Shown here: one piece after another, positions 36,092-45,044 of the stretch
Layout of the letters: the number at the start of each line of letters is the position of its first letter
Numbering within the stretch: position 1 is the stretch's first letter
From: Vibrio tubiashii
GTDB taxonomy: Bacteria > Pseudomonadota > Gammaproteobacteria > Enterobacterales > Vibrionaceae
Reading direction: 5' to 3'
Assembly (NCBI RefSeq): GCF_028551255.1
Contig: NZ_CP117030.1
Location: 868,001-932,000 of the forward strand
Length of the DNA stretch: 64,000 nucleotides
Made by a program: the position numbers and the translations under genes
Notes under the pieces: generated by a model
Databases searched by the model: none
The model's input: the letters and a program-made list of their open reading frames with translations, nothing else
What the model was told of the DNA's origin: nothing

Positions 36092-36107
36092 GGCGACAAA
36101 GTCGCCC
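36091..36107. terminator. Short hairpin between pxpC and the FAD oxidoreductase gene
   Basis: GGGCGAC, an AAA loop and GTCGCCC form a perfect 7-bp stem directly between two convergent stops. T-rich sequence is modest on both sides. Confidence 0.55.
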
Positions 36108-36111
36108 ATCT

Positions 36112-37557
36112 TTAACTTAAACAACCATAGTATTTAGCTAATTGCTCAGGGTAAGCTCTCTCTACTGCGAGTTGTCGTGCTTTTGCTTCTATAATCTCAG
36201 CTGATAGGCTCATCATCATCGGATGAAGCGACTCAATATTGATATCTTGATAATCGTGTAATCGCCACTCTTTCACCAATTTAATAGCCGCTTCATAGGC
36301 AGACGATCCTTTTACTACTTCTACCCTAGCATAATGCTCACCTTCAAAAGTCACATCTGCGGCTCGTAGCGTATCGTCTCTACCCGGTATCTGCTGCGCA
36401 CCAAAAAGTGGTGTGCCATACTCGTTGGCTTGATGGTAATCGGGAATAAAGCGAGCCATATGGTCAATCGCCTTTCGACTTCTTTCCACAATCACATCTT
36501 CATCCCAGCCTATTTGTATTTTACGCTTTAATCGCAAAGGTAAATGTGGCTGCGATGTCGATTGATTAGACGCCACCAAACCATCATCAAACAGCGTTAT
36601 GTCTTTGGTCATACCATGTAACTGAAATACCCCATCAGGATAAGGTGTTAGCTGCGCCATTCCATTTGGAGTCCCTCTCGGTCCGTGGAATATCACTTCA
36701 GGCCAAAGCTCATTGCACTCACTCCATTTGGTCACATAGGCCGCTTTAAACTCTACTAGCCTTTCACGCGGTTTATTTGCTAAATCGTCGATAGAGCCAG
36801 TCTCATAGCCGCAGGCATTGACAAGAAAATCGAATTCTAAAATCTGCGGCTCATTGTCCTGACTGACACACTCTATCATCCAGCTATCGGCACGCTCTTC
36901 TACCCCAGTGACCTGCGTATTGGTCATTAAGGTGCAGTTAGGAATCGCTTCTAATGCCAACGTCGCAGATGCAGCAATTCGGAACACACTCCACCCATGC
37001 TCCTCAACTGCAACAACTGGGAACTTAAGTGCGTCTAAATCAGTATGCTTGGCGAAAGGAATCATCCACTCATCGATAGATTTGGGTTGAGATGGCTGTT
37101 GCTGCTCAATCAGTTCTTCTAGATCTTCTCGGCTGTAGAATTTGTAGTAGTCACAAGGCTCGCCCAACACTTTGTTCGCCAGGTCTTCCGCGACTAGCTC
37201 AGCGTAGCAAGATTGAATGGTAATCAGCCTTTCATACAACTCTTCAGGACTACCACCATCAGAATAAGGTACAGCAATGACAGTTGGTCGACGATTGATT
37301 GTCTGTGGATAAAGGCGTGCCGTATCTATAGATTGCTTAAGTAACTCGATACACTGCTCAGTAGAGATTTCTCTGTACAAATTTCCACCAGCATGTAGAT
37401 GACATATTGGCGGACCACTGATCAGCCCATTTCCTTTTTCAATAAGGTGGACATCTAAACCTAATTCGGCCATGTGAACTGCAGCTGTAGCTCCAGCAAT
37501 ACCACCGCCAATAATTGCGATTTTTGGTGAACTCTTCGTTTGGGTTTTAGATAGCAT
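36112..37557 (-). CDS. FAD-dependent oxidoreductase, substrate unknown
   Basis: 481 residues. The N-terminal Rossmann dinucleotide site is KIAIIGGGIAGATAAVHMAE with the acidic end of the second strand at HLIEKG. FLVNACGYETG in the middle is the second FAD-contacting block of DAO-type enzymes. HLHAGGNLYREIS and GTPLFGAQQIPGRDDTLRAADV are likely substrate-domain segments. It resembles D-amino-acid-oxidase/DadA-fold proteins but is not a recognisable named enzyme. It converges on the 5-oxoprolinase operon; a link to amino-acid metabolism is only suggested. Confidence 0.75.
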   Translation of the reverse strand: MLSKTQTKSSPKIAIIGGGIAGATAAVHMAELGLDVHLIEKGNGLISGPPICHLHAGGNLYREISTEQCIELLKQSIDTARLYPQTINRRPTVIAVPYSDGGSPEELYERLITIQSCYAELVAEDLANKVLGEPCDYYKFYSREDLEELIEQQQPSQPKSIDEWMIPFAKHTDLDALKFPVVAVEEHGWSVFRIAASATLALEAIPNCTLMTNTQVTGVEERADSWMIECVSQDNEPQILEFDFLVNACGYETGSIDDLANKPRERLVEFKAAYVTKWSECNELWPEVIFHGPRGTPNGMAQLTPYPDGVFQLHGMTKDITLFDDGLVASNQSTSQPHLPLRLKRKIQIGWDEDVIVERSRKAIDHMARFIPDYHQANEYGTPLFGAQQIPGRDDTLRAADVTFEGEHYARVEVVKGSSAYEAAIKLVKEWRLHDYQDINIESLHPMMMSLSAEIIEAKARQLAVERAYPEQLAKYYGCLS

Positions 37558-37770
37558 TTATATGGCTAATTCATTCATTCTCAGTGCATTTTACTGGTAA
37601 TACTAAATGAATAAAATCACAAATTTTTCATGGAGAATTTATGACGTTTTTTCGAAAAAAAAATGAAAAAAACTGCTTGACTCAAAAATGCAGAAGGAAC
37701 AAATAATCACTTTTGTGAATAACAAATCTTTGCCGAGCTACGCATAATCGGGGCTGCGAGAAAATTAAAG

Positions 37771-37839
37771 TTATCTACAGGCCAAGTTATCCCAAACTTT
37801 ATCCACTGTTTTTGTGGATAACTGAATAACTTGACCTGT
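37771..37839. repeat. 63-bp imperfect dyad containing DnaA-box-like sequences
   Basis: Outer arms ACAGGCCAAGTTAT and ATAACTTGACCTGT (one mismatch) enclose perfect inner arms TTATCCAC and GTGGATAA with a TGTTTTT loop. Nonamers TTATCTACA (37771), TTATCCCAA (37787), TTATCCACT (37799) and, on the minus strand, a perfect DnaA box TTATCCACA (37813-37821) lie inside. There is no T run, so it is not a standard terminator. The rest of 37558-37770 is AT-rich with no convincing gene. Confidence 0.6.
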
Positions 37840-37845
37840 GTATTA

Positions 37846-40287
37846 TCAGCTAAACGCTTTATTGATAGGGGTTAAGAGGCGTTTAATCAAACTGTTCACA
37901 ACTAGAGCAAGTGTGAAAAAAGTACCAATAGGTAGCAGTATCCATAGCATCCAATGCATCTGTGGTTGCAGTTCAAACCCGAACACCATAATAGCGCCAA
38001 CAACGATTTCTGAGCCGATAATCGCTATCACGCCTGCGACCAGTGCCATTAATCCATATTCGGCCCAGATGGTTTGCTCAACCCTCTTTTTGCTGGCTCC
38101 TAGCGTCCGATAGAGTTGAATTTCTTCTTGGCGTTGACCCAAACTCAGACGAAGCAACGTGAATATCAACAGCAACCCGGATAGAACGCCTATCCCAGCT
38201 AACAGAGTAATTGACCAGACTATCTGCCCTAACAGTTCTTGAATCTTCGCTCCCATCACTCTTATATCCATCAAGCTCACAGTTGGGTGCTGGCGTGACA
38301 ACTGATTTAACAGCGCGTCATGCTCATCTTCAACTTTAAAGCTCACTAAATAGGTTGCTGGGATGTTCTCTAAGACATCAGGCGTAAAGATGAAGTAAAA
38401 GTTTGGCTTCATATCGCGCCACTCTACATGCCTAATAGAGTTAACCTTTGCTTTAACTTCAATACTATTGATAACAAATTCAAGTTCATCACCAATTTTT
38501 AAGCCTAAATCGTTTGCTACATCGGCTTCCACCGAGACACCATTGGTTGGCGTCCACTCTCCTGACAACACTTCATTATGTTCTGGAATACCCGTTGCAA
38601 ACGTAAAGTTAATTTCACGTCTTAACGCATCGCTGCCCTCTTCACCCTTGGCTTTACTTTTCGCATCGACCCCGTTGATGTTCGCAACACGACCGCGAAT
38701 AATTGGGTAGTCTTCTGAGCGTAAAATACCCGCATCATCAAGAACCTTTAGATAGGCATCTTTCTCATAAGGGGCGATATTCAAAGCAAAGGCATTGGGA
38801 GCATCTTTCGGTAGCGTACGTTGCCAATCTGTCAGTAAGTCTGTTCTAACGAGCCACATAGTAGACAGCAACATTAAAGAGAGCGCTAATGCTCCAAACT
38901 GAATGCCTGTCGCGATTGTTGAGCGGTTGATCCTACTTAACGCCAGTTTGAGCGCAGCGCTAAACGGAACTTTACCTAGAGCGCGAGTTGCCAATACACT
39001 CACAAACGCCAGTATTGCGAACAACGAGACAATACCGCCTAGAACGATCCATACGAGTAGGTTGTCATAATAGGCTAACAGCATCGGAATTATGGGTACT
39101 AAAATCAGCCAGTATCTGCTCTTTGAGCCATTAGTTTCGGCTTGTGGCTGCATCACATTTACAGCACTCACATTGGTTAGCCCGACCAGTGGAATTCCAA
39201 GTGCTGGAACTGCAATAAGAATACTGGTCATGACAGAAATAACGATGGGTTTTAAGCCATAGCTAGGTAATGGATTGGGCAATAATTCGACCAATGGGAT
39301 GCGCAGTAGGTATTCAAGTACTACGCCCAACGAAACACCCAGTACGACTGCGGCGACAAGTAGAATTGAAACTTGAGTCAGCAACCAACGCACAATCCAT
39401 TTTTTACTCGCACCTAAGCTCTTGAGCATTGCGATCGTCTTGCGTCGGGTCGTGACATAGTGTTGGCAAGTTAACACTAAGGTCGTTGCTGCCATGATCA
39501 CCACAATGGCTACCGTCAGTGAAAGATATTGCTCGGTACGTTGGAAGACCTCGTTAGTCCGACTTGCGCTATTTTGATCTCGCCAGCGATCACTTGGCGT
39601 TAACTCGATATTTGACTTTAAGCGTTCAATATTCCCTTCATCGCCATTGATGAACTTACTGTAACGAACGCGACTACCTAACTGAACAGCTCCAGTTCGG
39701 TCAATATCATCACTGTGAATAAAAGCGGAAGGCATTTGTTGAAACGGATTGAAACTCAGTCCCGGCTCTTCAATTATACGTCCGGTTACAATGAAATCGG
39801 CATCACCTAGCGTGACCGCGTCACCAACAGAGACATCGAGCTGCGAGAATAGACGTTCATCAAGCCAAAGCTCGCCTTGTTTAACGTGGCTGTAGTTCTG
39901 CTTGTCATCGGACAGTACCATCTCACCTTGCAGCGGATAAAGACTATCGACCGCTTTAACCGTGATGAGTTTCATGCCGTTATCACTAAACGCCATGGTT
40001 CCAAATCGGGTTTGAGTCGATGTAGTCAACTCGTTTTCCGCAGCTAGCGTCTCAAATGATTCACTAATAGGGTTCGATGATATGAACACCGTATCTGCGG
40101 TTAACGCCTGTTTACCTTGCTTAACAACCACCTGTTCCATACGTTCTGCAAGGGCTGTTAACGCAAAAATACAGGCAATGATAAGGATTAAAGCGATAGT
40201 GACAGGCCAAAGTTGCCCTTGCCTAATCTCACTTGTACTCCATTTTACCAGCCGCCTGTTCAAAGAAGCCGAAGCTGAATTAGACAT
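37846..40287 (-). CDS. ybbP: ABC transporter permease, YbbP family
   Basis: 813 residues with the FtsX/MacB-like permease plan: an N-terminal membrane segment, a large periplasmic domain (about 45-260), three spans, further spans mid-protein (about 385-475), a second periplasmic domain and three C-terminal spans. FtsX-like blocks such as KTIAMLKSLGASKKWIVRWLL and EEIQLYRTLGASKKRVEQTIW occur twice, showing an internal duplication. E. coli YbbP has the same size and also lies next to ybbA and tesA. The substrate is not established; the synteny hints at lipid or lipoprotein handling. Two bases separate it from ybbA. Confidence 0.9.
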   Translation of the reverse strand: MSNSASASLNRRLVKWSTSEIRQGQLWPVTIALILIIACIFALTALAERMEQVVVKQGKQALTADTVFISSNPISESFETLAAENELTTSTQTRFGTMAFSDNGMKLITVKAVDSLYPLQGEMVLSDDKQNYSHVKQGELWLDERLFSQLDVSVGDAVTLGDADFIVTGRIIEEPGLSFNPFQQMPSAFIHSDDIDRTGAVQLGSRVRYSKFINGDEGNIERLKSNIELTPSDRWRDQNSASRTNEVFQRTEQYLSLTVAIVVIMAATTLVLTCQHYVTTRRKTIAMLKSLGASKKWIVRWLLTQVSILLVAAVVLGVSLGVVLEYLLRIPLVELLPNPLPSYGLKPIVISVMTSILIAVPALGIPLVGLTNVSAVNVMQPQAETNGSKSRYWLILVPIIPMLLAYYDNLLVWIVLGGIVSLFAILAFVSVLATRALGKVPFSAALKLALSRINRSTIATGIQFGALALSLMLLSTMWLVRTDLLTDWQRTLPKDAPNAFALNIAPYEKDAYLKVLDDAGILRSEDYPIIRGRVANINGVDAKSKAKGEEGSDALRREINFTFATGIPEHNEVLSGEWTPTNGVSVEADVANDLGLKIGDELEFVINSIEVKAKVNSIRHVEWRDMKPNFYFIFTPDVLENIPATYLVSFKVEDEHDALLNQLSRQHPTVSLMDIRVMGAKIQELLGQIVWSITLLAGIGVLSGLLLIFTLLRLSLGQRQEEIQLYRTLGASKKRVEQTIWAEYGLMALVAGVIAIIGSEIVVGAIMVFGFELQPQMHWMLWILLPIGTFFTLALVVNSLIKRLLTPINKAFS

Positions 40288-40289
40288 GA

Positions 40290-40961
40290 TTAATCCTCCA
40301 ACTTACCCGCTTTCATTTTAAAGGTTCGGTCACAGCGCTCAGCCAATTTTGAGTCATGCGTAACCAAAACGAGTGTCGTGCCATGTTCTTTATTCAGAGA
40401 AAACAGCAGTTCCACCACGGTTGATGCGGTTTGTTGATCTAAATTACCCGTCGGCTCGTCTGCAAAGAGAATTTTTGGTTGAATCATAAATGCACGAGCT
40501 AAAGCGACACGTTGCTGCTCACCACCCGAAAGTTGGGAAGGAGAATGGTGGATACGGCCACCAAGCCCAACAGACTCTAACAAACTAATGGCTCGCGTCT
40601 TGTCTTCAGGCTCACCTTTTAATAGACAAGGTAAGGTGACATTGTCTAATGCAGACAGACTTGGGATCAGAAGAAAGCTTTGAAAAACAAAACCAACAGA
40701 CTCACTACGGATAGCCGCACGCTCTTCATCAGTCATACTGTGAAGTGGTTTACCTAACAGATCAACTTCCCCTTGTGTCGGTGTATCTAATCCCGCGAGT
40801 AGAGTCATCAATGTCGATTTCCCCGCGCCAGATGTTCCGACGATAGCCACACTCTCCCCTTCTTTGATGTCTAGATTTACATCATCAAGGATTGTTAATT
40901 GCTCTTGTTTGGTAGAGACTACTTTAGACAATGATTGTGCTTTGATTACGGATGTTTGCAT
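40290..40961 (-). CDS. ybbA: ABC transporter ATP-binding protein YbbA
   Basis: 223 residues of the LolD/MacB-type ATPase group. Walker A is VGTSGAGKSTL, the signature LSGGEQQRVALARA, Walker B ILFADEPTGNLD, and the switch His is in LVLVTHD. It energises the YbbP permease encoded just downstream. Its ATG (complement of 40959-40961) overlaps the tesA ATG on the other strand by two bases. Confidence 0.92.
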   Translation of the reverse strand: MQTSVIKAQSLSKVVSTKQEQLTILDDVNLDIKEGESVAIVGTSGAGKSTLMTLLAGLDTPTQGEVDLLGKPLHSMTDEERAAIRSESVGFVFQSFLLIPSLSALDNVTLPCLLKGEPEDKTRAISLLESVGLGGRIHHSPSQLSGGEQQRVALARAFMIQPKILFADEPTGNLDQQTASTVVELLFSLNKEHGTTLVLVTHDSKLAERCDRTFKMKAGKLED

Positions 40962-41559
40962 GTTTCGACTACTTTCCCTTGTTCTTCTACTTTTGTCTGT
41001 AAGTCCTGCTTACAGCAAAACCCTTATGATTTTAGGTGACAGCTTAAGCGCTGGTTATCAAATGCCTATCGAACAGGCTTGGCCTTCTCTTCTTACGGAT
41101 GATCTTGCTAAAAGCGGTCAACAAGTCTCGGTCATCAACGCCAGCATCTCTGGTGATACGACAGGCAATGGTCTGGCACGACTTCCTCAATTGCTCCAAC
41201 AACATAACCCAGAATATGTCCTGATTGAGCTAGGCGCTAACGATGGATTACGCGGCTTTCCAACTGATATCGTACAAAAGAATCTGTCTAAAATGATTGC
41301 TATGATTAGAGATTCAGATGCAACGCCACTACTTATGCAAATTCACATTCTGCCAAATTATGGAAAACGCTACACTGAAGCATTCGCCTCTGTCTACCCG
41401 AAAGTGTCACAAAACCTTGATGTCCCTCTGCTGCCTTTTTTCCTTGAAGGCGTCATCATAAAACCCGAATGGATGATGTCCGACGGTTTGCATCCTAAGC
41501 CAGAAGCTCAACCTTGGATTTCTAGTTTTGTTGCAGATGAGTTAATAAATCACTTCTAA
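40960..41559 (+). CDS. tesA: Acyl-CoA thioesterase I/lysophospholipase TesA
   Basis: 199 residues from ATG 40960; a longer in-frame extension back to 40864 lies inside ybbA and would spoil the signal peptide. The signal peptide covers about residues 1-19 (MFRLLSLVLLLLSVSPAYS). GDSL-family blocks are ILGDSLSAG (Ser28), the Gly block SGDTTGNG, GANDGLRG and DGLHP with the catalytic Asp/His. TesA hydrolyses acyl thioesters and lysophospholipids in the periplasm. It is head to head with ybbA, as in E. coli. Confidence 0.92.
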   Translation: MFRLLSLVLLLLSVSPAYSKTLMILGDSLSAGYQMPIEQAWPSLLTDDLAKSGQQVSVINASISGDTTGNGLARLPQLLQQHNPEYVLIELGANDGLRGFPTDIVQKNLSKMIAMIRDSDATPLLMQIHILPNYGKRYTEAFASVYPKVSQNLDVPLLPFFLEGVIIKPEWMMSDGLHPKPEAQPWISSFVADELINHF

Positions 41560-41636
41560 TTGCTTTAGCTCAATAAACTTTACAAAGCTTTACGCTAGCT
41601 TGGATTAGTTGCCAATCGTTGGCTAAAGGAGACTGT

Positions 41637-42827
41637 ATGATTATTGAGCCCATCATCGATGGTGTTGTCGCACGAAGTGCCCATCCACTCGGCTGCGAAC
41701 AATCTGTATCTAACCAAATAGCGTATGTAAAGTCTGCTAATCCCATCAAGCAAGGACCAAAGAGAGTACTCATTATCGGCGGCTCTTCAGGTCTTGGTCT
41801 AGCGGCAAGAATCGCTCTGACTTTTGGTGGAGCTAACGCAGACACCATTAGTGTCTCATTGGAAAAATCACCGACCGAGCAAAGAACAGGGTCTGCTGGG
41901 TTCTATAACAACTACTACTTTAAAAAGGCTGCTGAGCAAGAAAATAGAATCGCCATCAACATTCACGGCGATGCTTTCTCGAAACAGCTCAAAGACGACG
42001 TAATTGAAGCGATAGAGACTTATTTCGAAGGTGAAGTTGACCTTGTTATTTACAGTCTAGCCAGTGGTGTTAGGCCAAACCCAGACAATGGTGAACTGTG
42101 GCGTTCAGCCATAAAACCGATTGGAGAGTCTGTCTCCGGAGCCACTCTGATGTTAGAAACTGATGAATGGCATCAAACGACATTACCACCAGCAACAACA
42201 GAGGAAGAAGAATCAACACTTAAAGTGATGGGTGGTGAGGATTGGGAAGATTGGATCAACGCCTTAATCAATTCAGAGTCAATTGCACAAGGTTGTAAAA
42301 CCATTGCTTTTTCCTACGTAGGGCCTGAATGCACTCACCCTATTTATCTCGACGGCACGCTAGGCAGGGCTAAAATCGATTTGCACCAAACTAGCCATTC
42401 GTTGAACCTCAAACTCGCGAACTATGGCGGTGGCGCTTATGCCACGGTATGTAAAGCTCTAGTGACCAAAGCGAGCGTATTTATTCCTGCACTTAGCCCT
42501 TATATCATTGCGCTCTACAAAGTCATGAAAGAGCAAGGAACGCACGAGGGCTGCATCGAGCAAATGCAACGCTTATTTGCGACCAAGCTTTATCATGCTG
42601 AGCAGCCCCCATTGGATTGCGAACGCTTGATCCGGATGGATGACTGGGAACTCAATCAAACCACTCAACAACGGGTCAGTGAAATTCTTGAGCAAATCAA
42701 TGAATCTAATTTTAAACAGCTTGGTGACTACGCTGGGTTTAAGCAAGAGTTTCTTAATTTGAACGGATTTGGTTACGAAAACATTAACTATTTAACTGAC
42801 ATTGCTATTGATAATTACATCAAATAA
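41637..42827 (+). CDS. fabV: Trans-2-enoyl-CoA/ACP reductase FabV
   Basis: About 396 residues from ATG 41637, which has AAAGGAG upstream. The NAD-binding motif is IGGSSGLGLAARIA. The extended active site Tyr-x8-Lys of FabV is visible as YLDGTLGRAK. FabV performs the last reduction of fatty acid elongation and is the triclosan-tolerant alternative to FabI; it was first described from Vibrio. A strong terminator follows. Confidence 0.93.
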   Translation: MIIEPIIDGVVARSAHPLGCEQSVSNQIAYVKSANPIKQGPKRVLIIGGSSGLGLAARIALTFGGANADTISVSLEKSPTEQRTGSAGFYNNYYFKKAAEQENRIAINIHGDAFSKQLKDDVIEAIETYFEGEVDLVIYSLASGVRPNPDNGELWRSAIKPIGESVSGATLMLETDEWHQTTLPPATTEEEESTLKVMGGEDWEDWINALINSESIAQGCKTIAFSYVGPECTHPIYLDGTLGRAKIDLHQTSHSLNLKLANYGGGAYATVCKALVTKASVFIPALSPYIIALYKVMKEQGTHEGCIEQMQRLFATKLYHAEQPPLDCERLIRMDDWELNQTTQQRVSEILEQINESNFKQLGDYAGFKQEFLNLNGFGYENINYLTDIAIDNYIK

Positions 42828-42877
42828 ACCTATTGTTTAAAAACACCATCTCACTTTTGAGACGCACATATAGACAG

Positions 42878-42908
42878 AGCCCTAAACAATCGTTTAGGGC
42901 TTTTTTTT
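42878..42908 (+). terminator. Intrinsic terminator after fabV
   Basis: AGCCCTAAAC, an AATC loop and GTTTAGGGCT form a perfect 10-bp stem followed by eight T. Confidence 0.9.
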
Positions 42909-43043
42909 ACCGGATCCATGATGCATGCTAACTCTCAAGTTTGCGTCAATTACTTAATCTTTGTTTCAATGACTGTTTCTACGACTATTATTAAAGAGAG
43001 CACGGAATGCTCGGATTGGTACACTAGCCCACAGGGATCAAAT

Positions 43044-44966
43044 ATGTCTAAGTTGAATACAGGGACGATTACTATTCCTGAAGACATGAGTGACAATTGG
43101 CAAACAATCGTCAATCTACTCGCAGAGATAGTTAACGTTCCTGCAGCATTGATTATGAGAATACATAAAGAGCATATTGAAGTGTTCTCAGCCAACAATA
43201 ACCGTACGCACCCTTACCATATCAGTGATAGTGAAACTCTAGGCCAAGGTTTGTACTGTGAAACTGTCGTGAATGAAAATAGACAGCTTGTTGTACCCAA
43301 CGCCAGTGCGGATGAAAAATGGTGTAACAACCCAGATATGAAATTTGGATTGTTAGCTTATTGCGGCTTACCTGTACGTTGGCCTAACGGAGATATGTTT
43401 GGCACAATTTGTGTGCTAGATGATCGAGAAAATCCTTTCGATGATACTTACCAGCAACTGCTGATTTCATTTCGAGATTCTGTCGAAGCTCAACTGAAAA
43501 CACTTTATCAAAACCACTACCTTCAGCAGCTAAATCTAGAGCTTGAATCTAGAGTCAGTACTCGTACTCAAGATCTGGTTGATCTCAATTATTCTCTCAA
43601 CTTAGAAATTGATAAACGCCGAGCTGCTGAGCGTAAAGTACGTTATCAGCAACTGCACGACTTAGGTACTGGCTTCTTAAATAGAAGAGCTTTAGAGTCT
43701 GAAACACAGCAACAGCTCGATACTTTGCCCTTAGAAGCTCATCTAGACGACCATTTTAAAGTGGGTCTTTTGCACATAGGATTTACAAACGGACGACGAA
43801 TTCAAGCCAAATATGGTTATGGTGCTTGGGAAGATGTCCTTAAGGAGTTCCGTCAACGCCTAGTGCAGCACACACAGTTAAATGTCATTACAGCAAGGCC
43901 ATCATCAACGGACCTCGCGTTTGTATTCAGAACGCATCATTACGAAGACGACATCAATACCTTGTGTCGCGAACTCGTTGACGTTAGCCAAACCGAATTT
44001 ATACTCGAAGGCGAGCATCTACATCTTCACAGTTATATTGGCGTCGCGAGTTCAGATGATACCCAGTCGGCAAAATCGTTGCTTAAGTACGCAGCAGAAG
44101 CGATGCAGTCATGTAAAGACTCTGGGCATAAGTTCAGCTTCTATTCTCAAGACATTTCAGATACGCAAAAAAACATCAGTCAACTAGAGAGTTACTTGCT
44201 TCAGGCCGTGCGTAATGACGATCTATTGCTCTACTTTCAACCTAAAGTATCTCCTTTGACCCACCGCTGGATTGGTGCCGAAGCCTTACTTCGTTGGCGA
44301 CACCCTATTCTTGGTGATATTTCTAATGAAACACTAATCCACCTAGCCGAACAAAATGGATTGATTTTCGAGGTCGGAAGCTTCGTCCTTCGCTCTGCAA
44401 TACAAAAAGCGGCTGAATGGGCAACCCATGTCAACGATTTTGTTGTCAGTGTTAATGTCTCAGCAGTTCAGCTTCAGAGCCCACAGTTTGTCAATCAGGT
44501 GCAAGACTTGTTAGTTGCTTACCAGTTGCCTGCGCGCTACTTAGAGCTAGAGGTGACAGAAAGCGGCTTGATAGCAGACGAGATTGTAGCGCGTAACACT
44601 CTGATTTCTCTTAGCGAACTTGGCGTGACATTGTCACTTGACGACTTTGGTACAGGTTATGCCTCGTTTAACTATCTGAAGAAGTTTCCATTTGATGCCA
44701 TCAAGGTCGACAAGAGTTTCGTTCATCAGTTATCTCACAGTGATGATGACAAAGAAATTGTCCGCTCTATTATTTCAATCGCCAAAAAGCTTAACCTTAA
44801 AGTCACGGTGGAAGGCATCGAAAACAGCGAACATGAGTCCTTTATCCTAGCTGAAGGTTGCGACATCGGTCAGGGCTTCCTCTACGGTAAACCCATGCCA
44901 TATGATGAGTTTGAAATGCATCTGTTAAACCAGAACAACTTATCTCCTAAGTACTCATATTCTTAG
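43044..44966 (+). CDS. GAF-GGDEF-EAL c-di-GMP phosphodiesterase
   Basis: About 640 residues from ATG 43044, which has AGGGA upstream; an upstream in-frame ATG at 42918 begins inside the T tract of the fabV terminator region and is less likely. A GAF sensor (about 10-155, with CGLPVRWPNGDMFGTICVLDD) is followed by a coiled coil and a degenerate GGDEF domain whose signature is replaced by RPSSTDLAF. The EAL domain keeps GAEALLRWRHP, SVNVSAVQL, LEVTESGL, SLDDFGTGY, IKVDKSF, VEGIE and GFLYGKPMP, so it should hydrolyse cyclic di-GMP. The GAF domain probably binds a cytosolic signal. Confidence 0.85.
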   Translation: MSKLNTGTITIPEDMSDNWQTIVNLLAEIVNVPAALIMRIHKEHIEVFSANNNRTHPYHISDSETLGQGLYCETVVNENRQLVVPNASADEKWCNNPDMKFGLLAYCGLPVRWPNGDMFGTICVLDDRENPFDDTYQQLLISFRDSVEAQLKTLYQNHYLQQLNLELESRVSTRTQDLVDLNYSLNLEIDKRRAAERKVRYQQLHDLGTGFLNRRALESETQQQLDTLPLEAHLDDHFKVGLLHIGFTNGRRIQAKYGYGAWEDVLKEFRQRLVQHTQLNVITARPSSTDLAFVFRTHHYEDDINTLCRELVDVSQTEFILEGEHLHLHSYIGVASSDDTQSAKSLLKYAAEAMQSCKDSGHKFSFYSQDISDTQKNISQLESYLLQAVRNDDLLLYFQPKVSPLTHRWIGAEALLRWRHPILGDISNETLIHLAEQNGLIFEVGSFVLRSAIQKAAEWATHVNDFVVSVNVSAVQLQSPQFVNQVQDLLVAYQLPARYLELEVTESGLIADEIVARNTLISLSELGVTLSLDDFGTGYASFNYLKKFPFDAIKVDKSFVHQLSHSDDDKEIVRSIISIAKKLNLKVTVEGIENSEHESFILAEGCDIGQGFLYGKPMPYDEFEMHLLNQNNLSPKYSYS

Positions 44967-44990
44967 TTAATCCACAATTGCTTTACTCCG

Positions 44991-45022
44991 AGACGAGCGA
45001 TTTCTATAATCCTCGTCTTTCT
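44991..45022 (+). terminator. Probable terminator after the GAF-EAL gene
   Basis: AGACGAG and CTCGTCT pair across a 14-base loop, followed by a T-rich stretch. Confidence 0.5.
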
Positions 45023-45044
45023 TGTTCCCACAATAGAGATCAAT

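Noticed and set aside
37641..37706. 21-codon frame after GGAGAATTT in the 37.6 kb gap
   Set aside because: The peptide is a low-complexity Lys/Asn run from an A-rich tract; with no terminator or family it cannot be supported.
37778..37838. Dyad as a transcription terminator of the YbbP gene
   Set aside because: No T run follows on either strand, and the nested nonamers are better described as a DnaA-box-like cluster.
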